Below the pieces are notes generated by a model. It did no database searches. It was given only the letters and a program-made list of their open reading frames with translations, and had not been told where the DNA came from. From CAZFPN01 sp044370655 (lineage in GTDB: Bacteria; Pseudomonadota; Alphaproteobacteria; Rickettsiales; Deianiraeaceae), in NCBI GenBank assembly GCA_044370655.1, contig JBILVD010000014.1, positions 1 through 18,868 of the forward strand: a DNA stretch of 18,868 nt, written 5' to 3'. Position numbers and translations under genes: made by a program. Below are positions 6,689 to 12,945 of this stretch, one piece after another. Position 1 is the first letter of the stretch, and each line of letters opens with the position of its first letter.

Positions 6689-7189
6689 ATGTGGAAAAAG
6701 AGAGCAATAGTTTTAGGCTTTTTAGTCTATTTTATATTATTTTGGTTTGTGTTTTCTGGAATTTTTAACTGGACATTCCTCATTTTTTGCTTATTTTCCG
6801 TATTCTTTAGCTTTTATGTTGATAAAAAATTTTTTTTTGATAAAGACGAGTGTATAATCTTTCCAAGTTTTAGTTTTATTAAATATTTAGCTGTTATTGT
6901 TAAAGATGTGTTTTTTTCTTCCATATCGGTTTTAAAATTAATGATAAAAAATAAAGGAGATATGCCTGATCCTGAAATTGGAGTTATTTCACTTAAGATA
7001 AAAAATCTGCATGTTAGGTCTTTTATTGAAAATTCGGTTACGATAACTCCTGGCACATATGTTATTGATTCGGATGAGAAAGCTCTTTTAGTGAGTGCCA
7101 TAAATAAAGAATATATGAATGATGTAATTGACAGAAAGTTTATCTCTAAAATTTACACTATTTTCAAAAAATTCAACTTTGACTATTAA
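6689..7189 (+). CDS. mrpE: Na+/H+ antiporter subunit E (Mrp/Mnh type)
   Basis: A 166-residue membrane protein of the MrpE/MnhE family. It has two closely spaced N-terminal membrane segments (about 7-45), a third hydrophobic stretch (about 60-80), then the conserved soluble tail with MKNKGDMPDPEIG-like and FIENSVTITPGTYVIDSDEKALLV (about 113-137), whose ITPGT is the family hallmark. In Mrp antiporters MrpE is needed for assembly of the multi-subunit monovalent cation/proton exchanger. Subunits A-D, F and G are not adjacent, so the gene is either detached from its operon or the complex is split. tRNA-Arg begins 8 nt after the stop codon, so the two may share a transcript. Confidence 0.85.
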   Translation: MWKKRAIVLGFLVYFILFWFVFSGIFNWTFLIFCLFSVFFSFYVDKKFFFDKDECIIFPSFSFIKYLAVIVKDVFFSSISVLKLMIKNKGDMPDPEIGVISLKIKNLHVRSFIENSVTITPGTYVIDSDEKALLVSAINKEYMNDVIDRKFISKIYTIFKKFNFDY

Positions 7190-7197
7190 AAATTTAC

Positions 7198-7271
7198 GCA
7201 TTAGTAGCTCATCTGGATAGAGCGTCGCCCTCCGGAGGCGAAGGTAGGCAGTTCGAATCTGCCCTAATGCA
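7198..7271 (+). tRNA. tRNA-Arg (anticodon CCG)
   Basis: A complete cloverleaf: acceptor stem GCATTAG/CTAATGC (7198-7204 with 7264-7270), D-stem GCTC/GAGC, anticodon stem TCGCC/GGCGA around loop CTCCGGA with anticodon CCG at 7232-7234, T-arm GGCAG-TTCGAAT-CTGCC, and discriminator A at 7271. CCA is not encoded (the next bases are CCC). Repeat copy 2 begins about 5 nt downstream. Confidence 0.95.
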
Positions 7272-7276
7272 CCCTT

Positions 7277-7457
7277 TAGGTTGTATTTTTCAACCTTAAC
7301 TTTTTGGTATATAGGACTTTCTTGGCTTACTTCTGCGGTTTTAAAAAATTTGTATAAAGTCTTCATAATATGTGTCATCATTTTTTTAGGTATCCTTAAA
7401 TTTTTAAGGAAAATTTTTATAGTTTAGTATATAAATGTGAGGTATGGAAGCAAAAAG
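7277..7457 (-). repeat. Dispersed repeat, copy 2 (3' of tRNA-Arg)
   Basis: Identical by eye to copy 3 over all 98 bases that can be compared (7277-7374 with 18771-18868), and close to copy 1 over the full length. Oriented so that its internal ATG (7379-7381) points at the tRNA. The hairpin AGGTTG/CAACCT is at about 7278-7297 and the CCTTAA/TTAAGG hairpin at about 7394-7410. The Shine-Dalgarno position reads AAGGAT here, weaker than in copy 1. The conserved ORF part runs 35 residues and then enters the antisense of tRNA-Arg, so this copy does not encode a sensible full protein. The repeat ends on the far side at about GCAAAAAG (7450-7457), where copy 1 meets the IS. Confidence 0.9.
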
Positions 7458-7529
7458 TGAAGAATTTAATTCTGTTAAATAAGTGCAATTGTAGTTGAAA
7501 AGATTTTTAAAATAGATGTGAGTAAAGTG

Positions 7530-7555
7530 TTGATAGATTTGAAATTATCCATCAA
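7530..7555. repeat. Imperfect inverted repeat upstream of dnaA
   Basis: TTGATAGAT (7530-7538) and ATCCATCAA (7547-7555) pair at eight of nine positions around an 8-nt loop. This could be an operator for a dimeric regulator or an origin element. It is not followed by a T-run, so a terminator is unlikely. Confidence 0.35.
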
Positions 7556-7663
7556 AGATATATCAAAAGTAATCAGATATCCATAAAATAGATTTAAAAT
7601 TTACGCTTAAAAATGTATTTTTAATTGTCAAGTAGTTTTAAAAAAATAATTTATAAAAAATGC

Positions 7664-7693
7664 TTGCATTTTAAAAAATATTCTTTCTAAAAT
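7664..7693 (+). promoter_or_regulatory. Probable dnaA promoter
   Basis: TTGCAT (7664-7669) and TAAAAT (7688-7693) with an 18-nt spacer. The transcript would start near 7700, about 58 nt before the preferred dnaA ATG at 7758 and only 10 nt before the alternative ATG at 7710. Confidence 0.4.
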
Positions 7694-7757
7694 TAAAACC
7701 CAAGTTTGTATGCTGTTGTTTGGGCATGGCTTGTGGAGTAGATATATTTTTAGTATT

Positions 7758-9176
7758 ATGCAAACAGGATTACTTTTTGATTTTGAAGATTCGCCCTCCT
7801 TCGGTGAATTTATGAAATTGCTAGAGGATGGCATAAAGCAATCATTAGGTGAGAGCATATTTTTTGCTTGGTTTAGCACGCTCTCTTTTAAATCTTATGA
7901 TGGTAATACTTTGCTATTAACTGTTAAAAATGAAAAAATCAAAAATTGTATCTTTTTACACTATCAAATAAAATTTGAACGAATACTTGAAAAAGCTTTT
8001 TTTAAACACTTTAAAAAGAGGTTAAAGAAATTTGAAATATTAGTTTTAGAAAGCAAGGAAGAAGTTGCGTCTTCAAAGTTAAATTCAAATTTCATCACGC
8101 TTGAAGCTTTTGACGAGAAGCCGACTTTTAACATGGGAATATTACTGGAAAAGAAATTTACATTCCAAAACTTCCTTGAATCAGAAGAAAATAGGCTACC
8201 TGTTGGTCTTGCTCGTCATTTTGCTGATTTAATAATAAATTCAAGTGAAAATGTCTTTCAAATTGCAAAACATTTCTTTATATCAGGTTCTATAGGTAAT
8301 GGAAAGACGCACTTGGCACAGGCGATTGGTCACTTGGTTAAAGAGATGGGGCTGAGAGTTTTGTACACAACGGCGGAAAGGTTTTTATTTAACTTTCAAA
8401 CCGCTATTAAGAAAAATCAATCTATTGAGTTTTTAAAGTCATTTCTAGGCATAAAATTGCTTATAATAGACGACATTCACTTCGTGGCAACCAAAAAAAA
8501 GACAATGGACGAAATTAAACGAGTTGCATATTCTATTATATCAGACGGCGGTTTCGTGCTTTTTTGCTCTTCTGGCTTGCCTTCCAGCTTGCCTATTGAA
8601 AGTGGGGATGTAAAAAACTTCCTTCTATCCTCACATTTAATAAAGATAGAAAACCCAACCGAGAGTTTTAGATACGAAATTTTAAAATTTAAGGTGCAAA
8701 AATCTAGTTATAAAATCTCCGATTCTGTCATTAAAATTCTTGCAACTAAAATTCAAACAAACATAAGGGAGCTTGAAGGAGCAATGGGTAGAATGGTGCT
8801 TCATAGCCAAATTCTTAACCATGAAATTGACCCAGAGGCAACAAAATTTGTAACAACTGACATCTTTCCTCATAAAGAACTTAAAAAATTCTCTATAACG
8901 GAAATTCAAACTAAAGTCTCTTCTCATTTTGGAATATCATTTGAAGAATTAAACTCTAAAAAACGAGTAAAATCAATTTTAAAAGCAAGGCAAATTGGAA
9001 TTTATATTGCAAGCAAACTCACAACTGCAAGTTATATAGAAATTGGAAAGTGCTTTAAGAGAACTCACTCAACTGTTATACACTCTATTAGGGCAATAGA
9101 GAAGGAAATGCTTTTAAGTAAAAGCTTTAAAAATGAGATTGAGATGATTAAAGTTTGCTTAGAGCAGTGTATGTGA
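7758..9176 (+). CDS. dnaA: Chromosomal replication initiator DnaA, divergent
   Basis: A 472-residue four-domain DnaA: domain I about 13-95 (FFAWFSTLSF), a short linker, the AAA+ domain with Walker A GSIGNGKT (177-184), Walker B LLIIDD (234-239) and sensor II NIRELEGA (335-342), and domain IV with ARQIGIYIASKLT and the signature KRTHSTVIHS (434-443). It should bind DnaA boxes and open the origin. Three normally conserved features are missing. The sensor I TSD/CDR region reads FCSSGLP. No Arg occurs between 256 and 304, so the Box VII arginine finger is absent. The D of the RDH base-contact motif is Thr (436). The ATG at 7758 is preferred because it puts domain I at the usual distance; ATG 7710 would add 16 residues. 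It may be a divergent sole initiator or a paralogue. Confidence 0.88.
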   Translation: MQTGLLFDFEDSPSFGEFMKLLEDGIKQSLGESIFFAWFSTLSFKSYDGNTLLLTVKNEKIKNCIFLHYQIKFERILEKAFFKHFKKRLKKFEILVLESKEEVASSKLNSNFITLEAFDEKPTFNMGILLEKKFTFQNFLESEENRLPVGLARHFADLIINSSENVFQIAKHFFISGSIGNGKTHLAQAIGHLVKEMGLRVLYTTAERFLFNFQTAIKKNQSIEFLKSFLGIKLLIIDDIHFVATKKKTMDEIKRVAYSIISDGGFVLFCSSGLPSSLPIESGDVKNFLLSSHLIKIENPTESFRYEILKFKVQKSSYKISDSVIKILATKIQTNIRELEGAMGRMVLHSQILNHEIDPEATKFVTTDIFPHKELKKFSITEIQTKVSSHFGISFEELNSKKRVKSILKARQIGIYIASKLTTASYIEIGKCFKRTHSTVIHSIRAIEKEMLLSKSFKNEIEMIKVCLEQCM

Positions 9177-9419
9177 CCTTTAAATATATTGTTATGCATT
9201 TGCACATTAAATACTTGTATGATTTGTACGATTGTTACATTTGTATTTGTAGTCAAAAATTAATGGGCTTGAATGTGGTTTATTTTGAATAGCTCTGCTT
9301 ATATATATCTTTTGTATAACTTAACCTTAGAAATTTGAGACTCTCATTTAACACTCTTTGCTAAGAATGCAAGTTGTTGTAAATTTTTATTTGAGGGTAT
9401 TGATTTATCTTTCAATTTT

Positions 9420-9605
9420 TTAATTTAAGGCAACCTCAACTTTTACAAGATGAAGTACTTTTTTTACTAAACCTTCACTGGAAGGATTGACGGCAACTTC
9501 AATTTTAGAACCAATTTTCTTAAGCCCAAGAGATTTAAGATAAAGTTTTTGCTTTGGGCTAATTCCTATTGAACTTTTAACTTGAGTAACTATATATTTT
9601 TTCAT
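9420..9605 (-). CDS. rpmD: 50S ribosomal protein L30
   Basis: A 61-residue protein with the full L30 pattern: MKKYIVTQVKSSIG, then QKLYLKSLGLKKI, and the closing LVKKVLHLVKVE. L30 is a small protein of the large ribosomal subunit. The ATG at 9603-9605 is chosen because the family begins with a short K-x-x-V-T-Q strand; an upstream in-frame start at 9668 would lie within the promoter. In most bacteria rpmD lies between rpsE and rplO in the spc operon, but here it stands alone, convergent with dnaA (243 nt apart) and divergent from tRNA-Leu. Confidence 0.88.
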   Translation of the reverse strand: MKKYIVTQVKSSIGISPKQKLYLKSLGLKKIGSKIEVAVNPSSEGLVKKVLHLVKVEVALN

Positions 9606-9642
9606 AAAATTCTTTAAGTAAATATCACTATTAGAATGTTTA

Positions 9643-9668
9643 ATTATACAAAAAAACATATATGTCAA
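9643..9668 (-). promoter_or_regulatory. Probable rpmD promoter
   Basis: On the minus strand TTGACA (9663-9668) and TATAAT (9643-9648), both perfect hexamers, but only 14 nt apart instead of 16-18. The ATG is 37 nt downstream of the -10 box. Confidence 0.5.
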
Positions 9669-9701
9669 GTTTTTTTAATTAATACTTCGCAAAAAAAATG
9701 C

Positions 9702-9730
9702 TTGACAAAATGAAAAATATATAAGATTAA
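9702..9730 (+). promoter_or_regulatory. Probable tRNA-Leu promoter
   Basis: TTGACA at 9702-9707. The -10 is either GATTAA (9725-9730, 17-nt spacer) or TAAGAT (9722-9727, 14-nt spacer). The tRNA begins 19-22 nt downstream. The -35 box faces that of rpmD across a 33-bp gap. Confidence 0.45.
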
Positions 9731-9749
9731 AGTTTGTTATCTAAAAAAA

Positions 9750-9836
9750 GCCTTTGTGACGGAATTGGTAGACGTAACGGACTTAAAATCCGTGGAGCTT
9801 ACGCTCGTGGCGGTTCAAGTCCGCCCAGAGGCACCA
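9750..9836 (+). tRNA. tRNA-Leu (anticodon UAA)
   Basis: A class II tRNA with a long variable arm. Acceptor GCCTTTG/CAGAGGC, anticodon stem ACGGA/TCCGT around loop CTTAAAA with anticodon TAA at 9784-9786, variable arm hairpin GGAGC/GCTC-type, T-arm GGCGG-TTCAAGT-CCGCC, discriminator A and an encoded CCA (9834-9836). Its 3' half (9799-9836) is overlapped on the other strand by the end of bioD. Confidence 0.95.
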
Positions 9837-10443
9837 ACTTTTTTCCTAAAAAGTTTTCAATAGTGGTAAAGACTTCATCATCGTATTTTGTTTTTTCTAT
9901 TACATTCCAAATAATTTCATCAAAATTAAATAACTTACAGGCGGATATAGTATGAGAAATACTTCCCAAGTAATTGCTTGTGACGAGGGTTGTTTTTACC
10001 TGAAAAAGATTGCATAAATCAGTTGTTAAGTCTAACATTGTTTTTGAATTTGTTATGGGGCTACAAATTCCTCCTGCCATTTCAATTAAAACTTCTTCTC
10101 CTTTATTTATGCAGTTTTGAATTTTGTGAATACAGAAATCTAAAACTTCTTTATACTCAAAATGCACTTTCTCAAGCAAACTTGCTATATTTGGAGAAGT
10201 TGGTTCTTTTAAAAAAATCTTTGTTATCTTTTTTGCATTTTCCATATCAACCTCAAGCCCAAGAGTTAAAAGAGCCTTCCCCACATCGCTCTCTTTTATT
10301 TCTTTTAAGTCAAAGCCAGAAATTATTGGTTTTAGGTAATTTATTTTCTTGCCATTTACAATTCCTTGATTTAACAACTTACAGCAAGTAAAAGTTTTGC
10401 CGACGCCCGTGTGCACTCCGTTTATTATTTGAATTTTTTTCAT
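9799..10443 (-). CDS. bioD: Dethiobiotin synthetase BioD
   Basis: A 214-residue P-loop enzyme that closes the ureido ring of dethiobiotin from DAPA, CO2 and ATP. The N-terminus carries the modified Walker A GVHTGVGKTF (9-18, usually GTDTGVGKT), then KPIISGFD (KPVxTG in the family) and IEMAGGICSPIT, matching E-GAGG-xxP with Met for Gly. No other bio genes are adjacent, so it is orphaned from its pathway in this window. The reading frame has no stop before tRNA-Leu, so the last dozen residues (GGLEPPRA and neighbours) are antisense tRNA and the TAA comes from the tRNA variable arm. The ATG (10441-10443) directly abuts the ATG of the next, divergent gene. Confidence 0.85.
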   Translation of the reverse strand: MKKIQIINGVHTGVGKTFTCCKLLNQGIVNGKKINYLKPIISGFDLKEIKESDVGKALLTLGLEVDMENAKKITKIFLKEPTSPNIASLLEKVHFEYKEVLDFCIHKIQNCINKGEEVLIEMAGGICSPITNSKTMLDLTTDLCNLFQVKTTLVTSNYLGSISHTISACKLFNFDEIIWNVIEKTKYDDEVFTTIENFLGKKLVPLGGLEPPRA

Positions 10444-11064
10444 ATGGAACTTGATATAATAGTTTATTTAATCGTTTTAATTGTTTTTACAACTATAATT
10501 TTGAAAATATTGAAAAAAAAACATGATTCTCATAAAGAGGAAGATGAGGAAGCGGAACATGAAATTGAGGAATATGAGGAGCAAACTATTATTTGGCAAA
10601 AGGAACATCAAGAAGAAGATGAAGGGGATGAGGAAGATAGGCGTGATATATATAATAACAAAGCTCCTAAAAATAAAAACAAAAAGTCTTACCAACCAAA
10701 AAACTATAGGGGGACGGATATTGAAGTTGCTGGCTTTGAAAGTGCGGCCGACCAAAAGGCTTTAAGAGGAGAAACTTTGACAGATGAGGAAAGGCAAGAA
10801 TTTAATAAGGAAATAGAAAAAGATAAGATAGATGAGGGAAAGCCAGTAGAAACACCAAAGATGGACCCAGAAACGCTTAAGAGTGGAATAGCCTCCATTA
10901 AGTCTGCACTTGAAAAGATGATGCTTGAAGTTAAGGAAAATTATAATGCAACAGGCGTAACCTCGGCAAGAGATAACAGACGAAACTCTGTAGATGATGT
11001 TAAAGAAAGGGCAGAGAGTAAGTCTCGAGAGCCAAAAAATAAAGATTTTAATAGAGGAGATTAA
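10444..11064 (+). CDS. Unrecognised acidic protein with an N-terminal membrane anchor
   Basis: Not recognised. 206 residues: one hydrophobic helix at about 4-21 followed by a basic patch (KILKKKHD), so the C-terminal bulk is probably cytoplasmic. Then comes a very acidic, Glu-rich coil (about 28-60), a Lys/Asn-rich linker, a helical segment with DPETLKSGIASIKSALEKMM, and a charged tail. The overall look is of a coiled-coil or disordered scaffold. The layout recalls Tim44/TimA-like proteins (N-terminal helix plus linker), but the Tim44 domain itself is not seen. The ATG at 10444 is preferred over GTG 10411, which would put polar residues before the membrane helix. It touches bioD back to back (CAT|ATG) with no promoter space, so promoters must lie inside the opposite genes. 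Confidence 0.65.
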   Translation: MELDIIVYLIVLIVFTTIILKILKKKHDSHKEEDEEAEHEIEEYEEQTIIWQKEHQEEDEGDEEDRRDIYNNKAPKNKNKKSYQPKNYRGTDIEVAGFESAADQKALRGETLTDEERQEFNKEIEKDKIDEGKPVETPKMDPETLKSGIASIKSALEKMMLEVKENYNATGVTSARDNRRNSVDDVKERAESKSREPKNKDFNRGD

Positions 11065-11080
11065 GTATTTTTTATTCTAC

Positions 11081-11119
11081 AAAAAAGATTGTGAATTTAT
11101 AAAAAAAGATTGTGAATTT
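11081..11119. repeat. Short tandem duplication at the aldolase 3' end
   Basis: AAAAAAGATTGTGAATTT occurs at 11081-11098 and again at 11102-11119, a 21-bp period. The inner copy encodes the last residues of the class II aldolase protein; the outer copy lies in the 32-bp gap between the convergent genes. It looks like a slippage duplication. Confidence 0.7.
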
Positions 11120-11879
11120 TTTGAAAGCTATCAAAATCTCTCTTTCCTAAGTCCTGTTCAAAAGAAAGTAAATCTTCTCTTGCTTTTAAACATGTTTCAT
11201 GAGAGGGAAAAATACAGTCTTCCTCTTTTAACAAAACTTGAACTTCGCAAGCTCTTTGTAAGTGATATGCGTAAAAAAGTGCTTCCCAAATTGTTTTTCC
11301 CATTGTTATAAAGCCGTGATTTTGCATTAGCATTACGTTATTTTCCCCTAAGTCTCTTATTAATTGCTCTTCTTCCTGTTGTGGCGTTAGCACTAGTGAA
11401 TTATAAGAATGGTAGGAGACTTTTTCATAAAAGTGTAATGCATGCTGGCTTGCTGGCAATAAACCTTTTTTGCTTGAAGCAACGGCGATTGTTTCTTTTG
11501 TATGAAGGTGAATAATGCAATTTACATCTTTTCTTGCTTTGTAAATTGAGCTATGAATTGCAAACCCTGTTTTATTAAAAGGTTGCTCCTCTTCTTTAAG
11601 CATTAGAACTTTACTTACAAATTTTTTTCCAAATAGTAAGAATAAGTCATCATAAACAGAGGGAGACCTATCTTTTGGCATTAATTCGCCTGTTAGCTTA
11701 AATTGCAAAAGGTCTTTTGGTTTAACATACTTAAACCTAATTCCAAAGGGAGAAAGCAAAAATTCATCTCCCGCCTCAAGCCTTGCAGAAAGATGAGTGT
11801 AAGTTAAGTCGTCCATTCTTAACTTCCCAATAATTCTATGAAGCTTGGATAAGTTTTTTCTAATTTCTACGTTATTCAT
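11097..11879 (-). CDS. Class II aldolase/adducin family protein
   Basis: A 260-residue protein with the class II aldolase fold. Metal-binding His are H124 and H126 (IIHLHTKET) and H188 (QNHGF); the N-terminal region has LTYTHLSARL, typical of the family, and LLSPFG for phosphate binding. Relatives cleave or epimerise sugar phosphates such as fuculose- or ribulose-phosphate, but bacterial adducin-like members often have unknown substrates; no sugar-pathway gene is nearby. The presence of all three His suggests a metal site. The ATG is preceded by a promoter (TTGAAA-17-TATACA). The last codons lie in a 21-bp duplication. Confidence 0.85.
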   Translation of the reverse strand: MNNVEIRKNLSKLHRIIGKLRMDDLTYTHLSARLEAGDEFLLSPFGIRFKYVKPKDLLQFKLTGELMPKDRSPSVYDDLFLLFGKKFVSKVLMLKEEEQPFNKTGFAIHSSIYKARKDVNCIIHLHTKETIAVASSKKGLLPASQHALHFYEKVSYHSYNSLVLTPQQEEEQLIRDLGENNVMLMQNHGFITMGKTIWEALFYAYHLQRACEVQVLLKEEDCIFPSHETCLKAREDLLSFEQDLGKRDFDSFQKIHNLFL

Positions 11880-11901
11880 TTCAGTTTTATTTAATTAGAA
11901 A

Positions 11902-11930
11902 TGTATATACTCTATTTTTTGAATTTTCAA
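11902..11930 (-). promoter_or_regulatory. Probable promoter of the class II aldolase gene
   Basis: On the minus strand TTGAAA (11925-11930) and TATACA (11902-11907) with 17 nt between. The ATG follows the -10 box by 22 nt. Confidence 0.5.
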
Positions 11931-11984
11931 GATATTTTCAATATTATTTATAAAGAACTTCTTGCGGAGCTTGTTGAAAAGGGG

Positions 11985-12012
11985 TTGAAATTAATGTGAT
12001 TTTGTTTATAAT
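11985..12012 (+). promoter_or_regulatory. Promoter of the HEPN-like gene
   Basis: TTGAAA (11985-11990) and TATAAT (12007-12012) with 16 nt between. The -10 context TTTGTTTATAAT is the same as in the rpoH promoter. The ATG at 12033 lies 20 nt after the -10 box. Confidence 0.65.
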
Positions 12013-12032
12013 GTTTAATTAAATTGAAATAT

Positions 12033-12938
12033 ATGAAAGAAATAGAGCCTTGCATTATAGAATTGACTATTCTTGACATTTGCCACAATTACTTGAATAT
12101 ACAGGCTGGAAGATTGTTTCGCAGTGCTTTATATAGTTTAGAAAGAGACTGCATTACACAAGCCCATAATTTATTAGATAAAAAAGACGGTCTTGCTCAG
12201 TATTTTAATCAATGTAAGTGCGAAGGGAAAGATTTAAAGTTGGAAAGGTTAAAATTTCAAAGACATAATTTTGCTAGTCATTATGGGGGAGAAGAGGAAA
12301 AAATTCTTAACGAACAAAATCCAAAAGGCAAAAAGGAACTTCACACAAAAGGTAAATTTTTATTTTTTTCATACTTTTTAAAAGGCACAAAAGAGCAGAT
12401 TTTAGAATATTTGCCAAGCTTGAATAATGATGTTGATTTACTGGATGGAATTACATTAGAAATGAAAGGGAAAGATTGGCGTTTAAATATTGATGCTAAC
12501 AATAAACAACAGTTAATAGAGGAGTTAGAAAAAGAAGATTTTGAATATGGTGCGATTTATGATATAAAGACAAATCATACCTCAAAGAAAGAATTTATAG
12601 AATATTTTAATAGTGCTAAATCCTCTATTAAGTATAGGACGGAAGAGCCAACAAAAATAGGATATAATATTATTTTGGATAGTATTATATTGTTATTTCA
12701 TTATTATTATAAGCATTTTAAACACCCCATTGTAGTAGAAGATGGAAAAATTGATATGCAAAAATTTCCATACCCTTCCTTAAAACAAAGGGAATACCCT
12801 TTATTTGATGAAAAATATTATAGAAATTACTCGAATTACAGTGAAGAACAGTTTAAATATTTTTTACAGGATGATTTTGATTTAATTCATAAGTTAGTTG
12901 AGGAGTCAGCTTTAAAGCACTTCATTTTTAAGAGGTAG
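12033..12938 (+). CDS. Unknown protein with a HEPN-like R-x5-H motif
   Basis: Not recognised as a named family. 301 residues, no signal peptide. The N-terminal third is helical (ELTILDICHNYLNI, AGRLFRSALYSLERDC) and ends in QRHNFASHYG, where R77-H-x4-H83 has the form of the HEPN ribonuclease motif (R, polar residue, x4, H), as in AbiU2/AbiF-type and other toxin proteins. The central part (KGKDWRLNIDANNKQQLIEEL, FEYGAIYDIKTNHTSKKEF) and the aromatic-rich C-terminus (FHYYYKHFKHP, KYYRNYSNYS) match nothing known to me. The gene has its own near-consensus promoter, no obvious antitoxin next to it, and ends 7 nt from the convergent dnaK. The start at 12033 is chosen over TTG 12024. A chance motif cannot be excluded. 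Confidence 0.6.
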   Translation: MKEIEPCIIELTILDICHNYLNIQAGRLFRSALYSLERDCITQAHNLLDKKDGLAQYFNQCKCEGKDLKLERLKFQRHNFASHYGGEEEKILNEQNPKGKKELHTKGKFLFFSYFLKGTKEQILEYLPSLNNDVDLLDGITLEMKGKDWRLNIDANNKQQLIEELEKEDFEYGAIYDIKTNHTSKKEFIEYFNSAKSSIKYRTEEPTKIGYNIILDSIILLFHYYYKHFKHPIVVEDGKIDMQKFPYPSLKQREYPLFDEKYYRNYSNYSEEQFKYFLQDDFDLIHKLVEESALKHFIFKR

Positions 12939-12945
12939 AGAGGTT

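Larger units (their letters stand above)
7458..7757. other. Gene-free AT-rich region upstream of dnaA
   Basis: No credible gene lies between repeat copy 2 and dnaA. The stretch holds an imperfect hairpin (7530-7555), the word TATCCAT twice (within 7547-7580) as part of TTATCCATC and ATATCCATA, which are near-misses to the DnaA box TTATCCACA, several A/T runs, and the likely dnaA promoter (7664-7693). It could be an origin region or only the dnaA control region. Confidence 0.4.

Noticed and set aside
7088..7381. 97-codon open frame on the minus strand from the repeat through tRNA-Arg into mrpE
   Set aside because: Only the first 35 codons are repeat-conserved; the rest is antisense to a tRNA and to mrpE, so it is kept as a repeat rather than a gene.
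9074..9082. TTATACACT inside dnaA as a DnaA box
   Set aside because: A single near-match in coding sequence has no weight without a cluster.
9177..9419. Gene or RNA in the dnaA-rpmD gap
   Set aside because: 243 bp of AT-rich sequence with no good frame, hairpin-T-run terminator or repeat; nothing supportable.
10411..10443. GTG start for the acidic membrane protein
   Set aside because: No ribosome-binding site, extra N-terminal residues lie inside bioD, and the membrane helix starts naturally after ATG 10444.
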